A DNA stretch of 64,000 nucleotides. Origin: Liolophura sinensis (Eukaryota > Mollusca > Polyplacophora > Chitonida > Chitonidae). The position numbers and the translations under genes were made by a program. This document shows positions 10,167 through 20,756 of the stretch, one piece after another. Where the stretch lies: assembly GCF_032854445.1 (NCBI RefSeq), contig NC_088295.1, forward strand, positions 55,781,249 to 55,845,248, given 5' to 3'. Positions within the stretch are counted from its first letter, which is position 1. Each line of letters opens with the position of its first letter. Below the pieces are notes generated by a model. That model was given only the letters and a program-made list of their open reading frames with translations, made no database searches and was not told where the DNA came from.

Positions 10167-12194
10167 CTAAATAATTCTTGTCGATTCACACGTCTTAATG
10201 TGTCTATTAACCAGTGATATTCTATGCTGTAATGTTCGTAAAACACCAGGTGGTAAAACAGGGATTAATTTGTAGTTAACATCCTCAGACGAAAATAAAG
10301 CATAGAGTTCATGGCCAATATTGCCATTGTGGTGAAGTCTACCTATTGCAGCAGCAGTGCGGAGTCTGAAAATACACACTGACTTGAGCAAACGCTCGTG
10401 GTATGCTGCGAAAGTATCTAGACCCCTGTATCCGTGAATAAGGCCAGATTCGTTGTCCAGAAATACCAAATTGGCGGACGTTTTTGAGGCGAGAAGGTTG
10501 TGAACTGGCTTGGAGAAGATCCGAGGGCTCCATCTGCTGTTGTGCATCATGTTGATAACTCTGTCCAAATGCCCTGTTAAAAAATCAAAAATTATCAAAT
10601 CCGTCCACTGCAAAATCTGGCATATATCGTGAAGTGACTTATTGTTTACAGAAAACATTCCTTGAAATAATTTCTCGCTGGACCCAAGAAGTTCTCGTGG
10701 AATGTGAGTTTCCGTTAGATTTTCTATCCATCGCGTCAGCACAAACGGTGTTTGGGTCGACCATTGGGCAGAAGCGACGAAGTCTCGAACACGTGACCAG
10801 TGACGAGCGTTTGTATCTATTTTTGTCACCATAGGACGGGGTACATTATTTAACCCAAGGAGTCTGCTGAGATAGTACGAAAATATCTCTCCCTGTATTT
10901 GGTCAATATTTGGCCGATATCTAGCACAAGCCTTCGTTCCGTCTTTAAATATGACAAGACGATTCTGCCCCGACCCGCAGCCAGTTTTCTCCATTTTATA
11001 GACGTCCTGTAGTTTCCACCGGCTCCACCAACCCGAGCTTTCATAATTAAGGAAAGCAACTTTGCACATGTCCTCTAAGTATTCAGAAAAATAGATTCCT
11101 TTTATAGGATTACGTGGCAAATCGTTTTCTGTTTTCCTGTGCTGTAATCCTGAAGGAATTCGAGTTTCTCTGTGAATTATGTTCTTATAATCCACAAAGA
11201 TAAGTTTGGATAGCTCGTTTTTGAGATGCGGAGAATATTGTGTCATAGAAGCAGCTTTTTTGTTCAGCAAGTGAACCTTCACAAAATCTGTCCTTAAAAT
11301 CCGGCTGTTGTTGTGGTTGAGTGTGTGACAGCCTCTGAACAATTCCTTTCTATTTGCGGTTCGCCAAGGCGTGCTCATATCCCCGCTTTCGTTCAACAGA
11401 TTTGTGTGGATTTGGCCGCTGGTGTCGATCCTGAACTGTTTGTTTTGCTCTTTCTGAATCTTTGTTGAACTCGCAAGAGGATGTTTGACGAGGTTTACAG
11501 GTCGACCTCGGGATTTCGGGGGAATCATAAGCTCAGCAAACTTAGAATCCTCGATAACGGGACAGCCTCCGCATGTTATGAGCAGCTGATTCTTTTCCGG
11601 ATAATCCGTGTAGGCTGAAGCGTTCAGATGGCTATAAATGTCCCTGTAGCACTCAAACGTTACTCGACAGTCCACCTTAGCCTTCTCATGACGAAGTTTT
11701 ATCGTATAACTTTTGCAATGATATAAACTTTTCAGATCTTCGGTGACTTGGAAGTTAACCCTATTGTGTTGCGTAACGTGTAATGGGTACTTCTCAATCA
11801 ATACAGTATCAAACTTGCCGCATGAGCAATTGTGAGTGTTCATTGACCATTTTCCGTTAATATAACATACTGTTGGGATATACCCAGTGAAAATCCATGT
11901 ACTTGGTAATAACAAACCGTGATACAATACATCGTTTCCACATCTCTCGCATCCTAGTAGCACAGCACTATAATCCACTTGTGCTACTTTGTGAAGATTC
12001 CTGTTGTCAGATGGCTTTACCGAGAAGAATATTTCATACGTACGCACAGAAGTGGGACTTCCCTGATTCCCGTATGCTGAAGTATAAATAATCCACGTTA
12101 CAACAAACACAGTTAAACACTGACAAATGGCCATTTTTTGTTCTTGTCGGAGTAGGTAATATTCTTGACAGAGCAGGTGAATCTTCATTTTCAA
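10167..12194 (-). CDS. Four-jointed (FJX1-like) extracellular/Golgi Ser/Thr kinase
   Basis: A single 675-residue open frame with no visible intron. The C-terminal ~320 residues carry Four-jointed signatures: CGSGQNRLVIFKDGTKACAR (about 405-425), IQGEIFSYYLSRLLG (about 435), LQWTDLIIFDFLTGHLDRV (about 530-545) and VFLDNESGLIHGYR (about 578). In the fly enzyme the DNE triplet is needed for activity, and the kinase phosphorylates Fat and Dachsous cadherin repeats in the Golgi, tuning planar polarity and growth. The N-terminus (MKMKIHLLCQ...) is followed by a hydrophobic stretch from about residue 22 to 42, fitting a type II anchor or a signal peptide from the second methionine. The remaining N-terminal ~300 residues are cysteine-rich and not recognised. 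At 675 residues it is longer than fly Fj (about 580) and human FJX1 (about 440). The family assignment is firm; orthology versus a lineage-specific paralogue is open. Confidence 0.9.
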   Translation of the reverse strand: MKMKIHLLCQEYYLLRQEQKMAICQCLTVFVVTWIIYTSAYGNQGSPTSVRTYEIFFSVKPSDNRNLHKVAQVDYSAVLLGCERCGNDVLYHGLLLPSTWIFTGYIPTVCYINGKWSMNTHNCSCGKFDTVLIEKYPLHVTQHNRVNFQVTEDLKSLYHCKSYTIKLRHEKAKVDCRVTFECYRDIYSHLNASAYTDYPEKNQLLITCGGCPVIEDSKFAELMIPPKSRGRPVNLVKHPLASSTKIQKEQNKQFRIDTSGQIHTNLLNESGDMSTPWRTANRKELFRGCHTLNHNNSRILRTDFVKVHLLNKKAASMTQYSPHLKNELSKLIFVDYKNIIHRETRIPSGLQHRKTENDLPRNPIKGIYFSEYLEDMCKVAFLNYESSGWWSRWKLQDVYKMEKTGCGSGQNRLVIFKDGTKACARYRPNIDQIQGEIFSYYLSRLLGLNNVPRPMVTKIDTNARHWSRVRDFVASAQWSTQTPFVLTRWIENLTETHIPRELLGSSEKLFQGMFSVNNKSLHDICQILQWTDLIIFDFLTGHLDRVINMMHNSRWSPRIFSKPVHNLLASKTSANLVFLDNESGLIHGYRGLDTFAAYHERLLKSVCIFRLRTAAAIGRLHHNGNIGHELYALFSSEDVNYKLIPVLPPGVLRTLQHRISLVNRHIKTCESTRII

Positions 12195-12239
12195 GACCTC
12201 TTCAAGATTTTCTTCATTCCACAGAACAAATTCATAGGA

Positions 12240-12900
12240 AGGCCATCATCACTTCGACCATTTGCATATTTTTGTTACTGACCCCACTGATGTCACATGA
12301 CTTTTTGCGTGAGATTCCAGTTAAATTCGTCATCATGTCTCGTCTATAGGTAATGGTCCATTGCCTGGGGTGCTACTTTCAACGGAAATTTCAACGTTCT
12401 TATAGAGTCTTGCATATTTTCTTCACCCCATCGAAATCGGGATTATCTTCGAGCTATGTTTGTAGCTTATGCGGGTACTACGGTGTCCCACATACACATT
12501 GGTTGGCTCTCCGTGAGAAGTCTATGCCCAGTCAATCCACTGACAGCTTTACTACTGAGAGATATTCCGTCACGTAATCCCAGTTACGTCAGAGGCTTCC
12601 AGTTAAACACAAAATGTCAATATTGAAGCCTCGTCGATCACGTACAGAGAGCAACGTTGCTAAAACAGAAGATAAGCAATGCTTTAATGGCGCAGAGCTG
12701 TCAATATCTCCCATTAATATCTCCTTTAATAAAGAATCGGTATTACCATGTAAAAATAACGTCTTCACAGATCTCTCAATTTAAATATATACAAGCATCA
12801 ACTGCCATTCACTGATGCGTGACCATTTTCTGTTTGACAGATGTTAGCCGCATATTACCCGGCTTATACTATATGTTCTCATCCAAAGCGGAATAAATCC
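12240..12900. other. Upstream region of the four-jointed gene, no gene seen
   Basis: No convincing open frame and no clear TATA box. It probably holds the promoter of the minus-strand kinase. Confidence 0.4.
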
Positions 12901-12904
12901 CGAT

Positions 12905-13155
12905 AGAAAGTATTTTAACTTCTTAAATGATGTGCAAAAAGTATTTTAACTTCTTTCACGATGCGCAAAAAAGTATTTTAACTTCTTTCACGATGTGCAA
13001 AAAGTATTTTAACTTCTTTCAAGATGCGCGAAAACTATTTTAACTTCTTTCACGATGTGAAAAAGAATTTTAACTTCTTTCACGACGTGCAAAAAGTATT
13101 TTAACTTTTTTTCTCGATGTGCAAAAAATATTTCAACTACTTTCACGACGTGCAA
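12905..13155. repeat. Minisatellite, 31-32 bp unit, about 8 copies
   Basis: GTATTTTAACTTCTTTCACG with GATGTGCAAAAA repeats at 31-32 bp intervals (for example 12909, 12940, 12972). Confidence 0.9.
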
Positions 13156-13164
13156 AGCACTGTC

Positions 13165-13920
13165 AGCAAGTATTTTGTTTATTTTGTGCTATATTCATTT
13201 CGGTTCATTTGATGTTTTAGGAGAACTAAGTGATATTCATAAATAAAATATCATAATCCCCCTGAATTTTAAATTTTTCTTCTTTTTTTGTAAGAATGAT
13301 GAAAGTATTTGTTACAGAACTCTGTTTAATGTTTTCATTTTTAACAACATACCCATACTGACGACATTTAAAAATGTTGAACTATAAGATGTGGTTCAAA
13401 AATATTTCTTGGCAATAATTTTAAAATAATCTAGACGTGATATTTCCATGCCTATCAACAACTATTTTATTCAGTTAACATTTTGGTGCGATGGTTTATT
13501 GGGACCAATCGTTTTTTCCCTGTTTGACTTTTGCTTTCATTGGACATTTGTGAATATGACTTATACGAGATGACCGACTTAAAGTTAGATTGTGCTTACC
13601 TGGACAAGATCTGTATACCCTGTACGCACGGTACAACACCGAAAGTTTATAGTTGTACTATTATTACGATAATCCATTTGAACATCACGTCAGAAACGTG
13701 TATTATACTGTACAGTTGGGAAGTGTCTGACTCGATAGATCCCGGGACAAGGTTGACTCTTGCCATTACGTCTCACAAGTAAAATCCTACAGCACAATGT
13801 TTACACGAGCTTTAAGAAACCACTATACCAGCACGTGCACCTAACGCCATTACATATCGCAGAAATTATTACAATCCGACGGATAGTTTAAGTGTCTTAG
13901 CTATTTGACATACTCACAGA
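13165..13920. other. AT-rich stretch, no gene seen
   Basis: An 83-codon open frame at 13531-13782 has no recognisable motif or splice context and is not called. Confidence 0.4.
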
Positions 13921-13954
13921 GAACGATTGGATGTTCTTGCGAGGAGGAGATGGC

Positions 13955-16075
13955 ATTTGGCGTCTCTGGACACTGTATAGTGGTAAAATTCTCTAGCTAG
14001 CATTGAGGATATCCTGGCGTCTCTGGACACAGTCTATAGTGGTATAAGTCTCCAGCTAGCACTGAAGATGCTCTGGTATCTCTAGACACTGGATATAGTG
14101 GTATATGTCTCCAGCTACCATTGAGGATATTCGGGCGTCTGTGGGCACTTTATATAGTGATATGTCTCCAGCTAGCACTGAGGATATTTGGGCGACTCTG
14201 GACACTTTGTTTGGGGATATAAGTCTCCAGCTAGCATTGGGGATATTCTGGCGTCTCTAGACACTCTGTATAGTGGTATGAGCCTCCAGCTAGCACTGAG
14301 GATATTTGGGCGACTCTGGACACTCTGTATAGTGGTATGAGCCTCCAGCTAGCACTGAGGATATTTGGGCGACTCTGGACACTCTGTATAGTGGTATGAG
14401 CCTCCAGCTAGCACTGAGGATATTTGGGCGACTCTGGACACTTTGTTTGGGGATATAAGTCTCCAGCTAGCATTGGGGATATTCTGTCGTCTCTAGACAC
14501 TCTGAATGGTGATATGAGCCTCCAGCTAGCACTGAGGATATTCTGGCGTCTCTGGACACTCTGTATAGTGGTATGAGCCTCCAGCTAGCACTGAGGGTAT
14601 TTGGGCGACTCTGGACACTCTGTATAGTGGTATGAGCCTCCAGCTAGCACTGAGGATATTTGGGCGACTCTGGACACTTTGTTTGGGGATATAAGTTTCC
14701 AGCTAGCATTGGGGATATTCTGTCGTCTCTAGACACTCTGAATGGTGGTATGAGCCTCCGGCTAGCACTGAGGATATTCTGGCGTCTCTGGACACTCTGT
14801 ATAGTGGTATGAGCCTCCAGCTAGCACTGAGGATATTTGGGCGACTCTGGACACTTTGTTTGGGGATATAAGTCTCCAGCTAGCATTGGGGATATTCTGT
14901 CGTCTCTAGACACTCTGAATGGTGGTATGAGCCTCCGGCTAGCACTGAGGATATTCTGGCGTCTCTGGACAATCTGTATAGTGGTATGAGCCTCCAGCTA
15001 GCACTGAGGATATTTGGGCGACTCTGGACACTTTGTTTGGGGATATAAGTCTCCAGCTAGCATTGGGGATATTCTGTCGTCTCTAGACACTCTGAATGGT
15101 GATATGAGCCTCCAGCTAGCACTGAGGATATTCTGGCGTCTCTGGACACTCTGTATAGTGGTATGAGCCTCCAGCTAGCACTGAGGGTATTTGGGCGACT
15201 CTGGACACTCTGTATAGTGGTATGAGCCTCCAGCTAGCACTGAGGATATTTGGGCGACTCTGGACACTTTGTTTGGGGATATAAGTCTCCAGCTAGCATT
15301 GGGGATATTCTGTCGTCTCTAGACACTCTGAATGGTGGTATGAGCCTCCGGCTAGCACTGAGGATATTCTGGCGTCTCTGGACACTCTGAATAGTGGTAT
15401 GAGCCTCCAGCTAGCACTGACGATATTTGGGCGACTCTGGACACTTTGTTTGGGGATATAAGTCTCCAGCTAGCATTGGGGATATTCTGTCGTCTCTAGA
15501 CACTCTGAATGGTGGTATGAGCCTCTGGCTAGCACTGAGGATATTCTGGCGTCTCTGGACACTCTGTATAGTGGTATGAGCCTCCAGCTAGCACTGAGGA
15601 TATTTGGGCGACTCTGGACACTTTGTTTGGGGATATAAGTCTCCAGCTAGCATTGGGGATATTCTGTCGTCTCTAGACACTCTGAATGGTGGTATGAGCC
15701 TCCGGCGAGCACTGAGGATATTCTGTCGCCTCTGGACACTCTGTATAGTGGTATGAGCCTCCAGCTAGAACTGAGGATATTCTGGTGTCTCTGGACACTC
15801 TGTATAGTGGTATGAGCCTCCAGCTAGCACTGAGGATATTCTGGTGTCTCTGGACACTCTGTATAGTTTTGTGAGCCTCCAGCCAGCACTGAGGATATTC
15901 TGGTGTCTCTGGACACTCTGTATAGTTTTGTGAGTTTCCAGCTAGAACTGAGGATATTCTGGTACCTCTGAACACTTGGTATAGTGGTATAAGTCTCCTG
16001 CGAGCGCTGATGATGTTCTGGCTTCTCTGGACAATTTGTATAGTAGTGTAAGTCTCCAGTTTATAAGAGCACAAG
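13955..16075. repeat. Large minisatellite, 59-bp unit, about 36 copies with higher-order structure
   Basis: The core CTCCAGCTAGCACTGAGGATAT recurs every 59 bp (for example 14282, 14341, 14400). A variant subunit containing TTTGTTTGGGGATATAAG appears near 14206, 14441, 14677, 14851, 15029, 15265, 15443 and 15620. These steps are 3 or 4 units, so larger blocks have been amplified. The last units, after 15700, are more diverged. Confidence 0.95.
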
Positions 16076-16079
16076 ATTC

Positions 16080-16930
16080 CACCGGGTTTGTTCTGTGTTC
16101 TCTCCGTACGCCTTGTATAGTGACATAAGCTCTTGTAGCTGGTGGTATAAGTCTACAGCTAGCATTGGAACTGATGCATCACCTAACCACAGCGACCTTC
16201 AGCCTACTTGAACCTGGGAAACTGGGCAAATAACAACCCAAATCTGCTGCGCACTCAGGGGTGAGCGGGAACAGTGCGAAGGATAACAGTGGAGTCACGT
16301 TGTGTACACTCTCAGATAGAACACGGGTCTCAGCGATGAAGTGACTCGGTATACACTCGTGAACAAATATCCGACATTTTGCCGACATGATTAGACTTAA
16401 ATATTAGAAACTGATGCATCGACATAGACTCTTTTTCCCCATGAAGAACTTGAAGACAAAGCAAGACAATCAAACTTTTTTGAATTTTCATACAGACTTG
16501 CCACATATTTTCGTAGGGATAATATTAAGCCACGTCTTTGGAACAAGTGAATTTCCTTCTTGCCCTAAGATATATGGTCGCTATCTTTATCAGGGTCTCT
16601 GTCTGACCTGGATTTCCCTCTTTTGTAGAATAAATCACAACACATCAATGAAAGATCAGAGGTGAGTTTACACGGGCAATATTCAGACCTTGCCTAACAC
16701 GTATTTTTATTTGTTGTACGTTTTTGTTGTTTTATTTCATTTCATCGAACACTTATCAGCCTATTCCCAGGCTTGGCTTTGCTCTTGCTCACTGCTACCA
16801 CCATCATTTGGCCAATGGTTGGTTCACGTAGTTTCTGAGTAGAACTGATTATTTCCTTTGAGCACGACAAATGACAAATCCGTGGATGCACATCTCACTG
16901 GCTGGTGAGATACCCCAGTGCACATTGTAT
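16080..16930. other. No gene seen
   Basis: Unique-looking sequence between the 59-bp array and a tRNA-like relic. Open frames here lack motifs. Confidence 0.4.
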
Positions 16931-16934
16931 ATAC

Positions 16935-16996
16935 TAGGATTCGAACTCGGGTCTCAGCAGCCGAAGTCCAGCGTTCTGCCAACTGAGCTACAGGGA
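16935..16996 (-). repeat. tRNA-like sequence with A and B boxes (probable SINE head)
   Basis: On the minus strand TAGCTCAGTTGGCAG (A box) and GAGTTCGAATCC (B box) are spaced as in a tRNA. The D and anticodon stems do not pair well, so a functional tRNA gene is unlikely. Confidence 0.5.
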
Positions 16997-17165
16997 AATT
17001 CCCATTATTTACTGCTTGTACAAATAAAAAATTCTCTATCATTGATTCGAGTCCTATTTTCGCAGGGTCGAATTTATATTTTATTTATTTTATTGTTATT
17101 TAACACCACACTCAAACACTTTTAGAGGAAATTTGAGTGCACGTGGCACGCAGATATTCCATAGG

Positions 17166-17262
17166 GGTGGAAGAGTGAGTGAGTGCTTAGGGTTTAACGT
17201 CGTACTCAACAATTTTACAGCCATACGAACACGACGGAATCCTTAAAGTGCATGTAATGTGT
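17166..17262 (-). repeat. SINE family 2 fragment (3' end)
   Basis: Reverse copy of the tail: GAGTGAGTGAGTGCTTAGGG, GTTTAACGTCGTACTCAACA and ACGACGGAATCCTTA. Confidence 0.8.
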
Positions 17263-17278
17263 TTCATTGTTGCAGGAC

Positions 17279-17279
<1 letters not shown>

Positions 17280-17332
<53 letters not shown>
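17280..17332. repeat. (TA)n microsatellite
   Basis: Uninterrupted alternation of T and A for about 52 bp. Confidence 0.98.
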
Positions 17333-17334
<2 letters not shown>

Positions 17335-18600
17335 CGCTTCCTGTGGGTGTTGAATTATGGCAGGTAATAACAACAAGGCACAAACATGCAGTTTCCGGCT
17401 ATTCTGTAGTAAATACAGAAAACATTTTTGTACAACGACAGTAAATAAAAGTAAAACCAAGTAATAAAAATAAAAATATTAGTAATTACAATAATAATTA
17501 TACAAAAATAACAACATCATTGTCGTCCGCCATCAATGGTATCAATTAATAAATGGTATCTGTAATAAAAGTTAACTTCTTTATTGTTTTTTAGACGTCA
17601 TCTCCGTACCAATGTTCATATGCCCATGATCTTTGGCGCCTGTGTACAGTTTCGTCTTTTCACTTCAGACGTATTTCTGTTCGTAATCAAAGCTACATAA
17701 GTATATATTTGAGAATGTAAGACACACACAAACCGGCCTTGTCCATCCCACCATAAACGCCAACGAACTTCACAGAAGCTTGTAGTAACAAGCACAATCA
17801 CAGGTACAGTTAGCTCCCTTGACTGATTGAAGCATTTGAGTTCATTCGAAACACATCAGTTGTCACCTAACGAATTAAGAATCTAAGAACTGACATCATC
17901 TTGTGAAGAGGGGTCTGGCAGAGCATGATAATGAAATACACGTCAGACTGGTTACGAAATCCACGCAAATCGAGGTTTTGATCTGGACATGGTTCCACAA
18001 TGCTGAAGTTAGGCCGAGCGAATCTAATTACTATGTAGTGACATTATGCCTATTGAAGCGCTCAGTCTCCTGTGAAATGTAATGCTTTCTGAATGTAAGG
18101 CGAAAGGGAACAAAAAATACGACAAAAATACGTCTTGGATGCCAGTAATGCCAGCTTTTTTAATTTTTATTTTCACCGTTAAAAGCATTCTAGCGAAGTT
18201 TAGTAGTATAATGTGTACTCGTGCACATTAACGTGTTATGTCAAAAATGTGTTATACCAAAACCCTTTACGCCAAAACTGTGTTGTTGAAAACAAAACGT
18301 ATGATACCAAAAACGCGTTTTAAAGACCAGTGAACGAATAGATCCATGAATCCCGCCTTAGAATTTAAACATTTGGCAGCACTTAATTCACGTTAAAGAA
18401 AATTCTAAAAAAAAGTAAAAGTATCTTTTTATATAATTTTCAGAGGGTTTGCCGAGGAAGTTCAGTTTATTGTTTTGTTTTCTTTTGCTTTGAAACTGTC
18501 CTTACACATTTGTTATAAAGGACATAAATTGATTTAGGGCCATTGCCAGTTTCAGACTTAATTGAACACAGTAAACATACACGTTAAACTCCTTTTGATC
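17335..18600. other. No gene seen
   Basis: AT-rich intergenic sequence. Near 18240-18320, GTTATACCAAAAACC-type phrases recur loosely. No coding signal. Confidence 0.4.
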
Positions 18601-18604
18601 CGAC

Positions 18605-19890
18605 TCCACGTGGATTATAAGAACAGTTTCATCCTACACCTTGTGGATATTTCACAACTGAGCACAGATCTGTGTGTATTTCACCATTGAGCACAGTTTC
18701 ATTCTACTCCCTGTGGGTATTTCACAATTGAGTTTCATCCTACTCTTTGTGGGTATTTCACAACTGAACACAGTTTAATTCGATTTCTTGGCGATTTTTT
18801 TCCAAGTGATCACAGATTCATCCTACTCCTTATGGGTATTTAACACATGAGTACAGTTCTGTGGGTATTTCACAGCTGAGCACAGATTCATCCTACTCCC
18901 TGTGTGTATTTCACAACTGAGCACAGTTTCATCCTACTCTCTGTGGGTATTTCACAATTTAGCACAGTTTCATCCTACTCCCTGTGTGTATTTCACAACT
19001 GAGTTTCATCCTACTCTCTGTGGGTATTTCACAGCTGAGCACAGATTCATCCTACTCCCTGTGTGTATTTCACAACTGAGCACAGTTTCATCCTACTCTC
19101 TGTGGGTATTTCACAATTTAGCACAGTTTCATCCTACTCCCTGTGTGTATTTCACAACTGAGTTTCATCCTACTCTCTGTGGGTATTTCACAGCTGAGCA
19201 CAGATTCATCCTACTCCCTGTGTGTATTTCACAACTGAGCACAGTGTCATCCTACTCCCTGTGGGTATTTCACAATTTAGCACAGTTTCATCCTACTCCC
19301 TGTGTGTATTTCACAACTGAGTTTCATCCTACTCTCTGTGGGTATTTCACAGCTGAGCACAGATTCATTCTACTCTCTGTGAGTATTTCACAATTTAGCA
19401 CAGTTTCATCCTACTCTCTGTTAGTATTTCACGATTGAGCACAGTTTCATCCTACTCCCTGTGGATATTTCACAACTGAGCACAATTTCATTCTACTCCT
19501 TGTGGGTATTTCCCAATTTGGCACAGTTTCATCCTACTCTCTGTGAGTATTTCACAATTTAGCACAGTTTCATCCTGCTCTCTGTTAGCATTTCACGACT
19601 GAGCACAGTTTCATCATACTCCCTGTTAGTTTTTCACGATTGAACACAGTTTCATCCTTCTCTCTGTTAGTATTTCACGATTGATTACAGTTTCATCCTA
19701 CTCCCTGTGGGTATTTCATAAAAGAGCACAGATTCATCCTACTCCATGTAGGCACTTCACAACTAAGCACAGTTTCATTCGACTCTCTATAAGCATTTCA
19801 CAATTATCCCACTTTCAACCAACTCGTTGTGAATATTTCATAATGGAGCACAGTTTTATCCTACATCCTGTAGATGTTCTATAACCACAG
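18605..19890. repeat. Minisatellite, about 41-bp unit with 159-bp higher-order repeat
   Basis: The unit runs CACAGTTTCATCCTACTCCC then TGTGGGTATTTCACAACTGAG. Between about 18900 and 19380, four units minus a 5-bp deletion form a 159-bp block repeated about three times almost exactly. Since 159 is divisible by 3, this leaves a long spurious open frame. Flanking units are more diverged. Confidence 0.92.
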
Positions 19891-20750
19891 ATTCATCTGA
19901 CGTCATAGTGGAATAGTATAAGTAGAACACAATTTGGTCTCACACTGATTGGACTTTGGATACGTTTTGATCAGGATCCATATGGATTTGTAAAATTATA
20001 AGCACAAATAATCTCACAAACTTGAAAACTTTGAGCACAGTTTAGTTTGACAGTGGATATTTACACAATGATCCACGTTCAGATTTGACACAATGTAAAT
20101 TCACCAGAGATCCCTTTGTCACCAGGTTCCAAGATCAACCAAAACCAGATAACATTCTCACAATGTTCCTATCAACGAGAACCTCACCAAACCTCGGATC
20201 TGAAAATTCCTGGAGCCGATGGATACGGTACCAGTGTGCGATCCCTTGTGGCAAGTTGATCTCTTACGATGTATTTCAGAACAGCGAATCCAACATAAAC
20301 ATGACTGGGTACCAAAAGCCCGCCTGAAAGCCCGTCTAGGTGGTAGACTATTGCTCTTTTCACTGTTTCTGTATAGGTTCCTCATAAAGCACATACGTAG
20401 TTCACAAGCACTGCGACGTAATATCATAGAATGATGTTTGTTTTCACCACTTAGAACCGACTTATTCGGGAAATGTGGAGCGACCATCCCAATTGTCCTA
20501 CTGACCATGCATTTTCCAGGCATATGGTGTTAGGTGCTGGCTTAGCTTTTCACACATTATCACGCGAGATCTGCACTGTAAACGAGAATTTCCGATTCAC
20601 GTGGTCTGTCTGGCGCACAAACGCCAATAGTGCTCCTTAATGGGCATTTCACTTTGCAGTTCATTTCATAGCCCTTTCCACGCGACATTTTCCACAAAGT
20701 ATATGAATAGTCTAAATTGAACGATGAACAAATGGAATTTTGGAACATTT
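19890..20750. other. Overlapping short open frames, no gene assigned
   Basis: Frames on both strands at 20085-20523 (80 and 121 codons) overlap each other and lack motifs. The region is probably the 3' flank of the receptor gene. Confidence 0.35.
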
Positions 20751-20756
20751 TTTTTT

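Noticed and set aside
15673-16074. 133-codon minus-strand open frame
   Set aside because: It is the 59-bp minisatellite read through successive frames.
13955-16075. CRISPR-like array
   Set aside because: Direct repeats are contiguous with no unique spacers, and the DNA is eukaryotic.
16935-16996. Functional tRNA gene
   Set aside because: A and B boxes are present, but the stems do not form a cloverleaf and no terminator-supported tRNA end is seen.
18902-19438. 178-codon open frame
   Set aside because: It reads a 53-residue repeat that is simply the 159-bp higher-order minisatellite; no start context or domain.
20158-20523. 121-codon minus-strand frame
   Set aside because: It overlaps plus-strand frames of similar length and has no recognisable motif or splice connection to the receptor tail.
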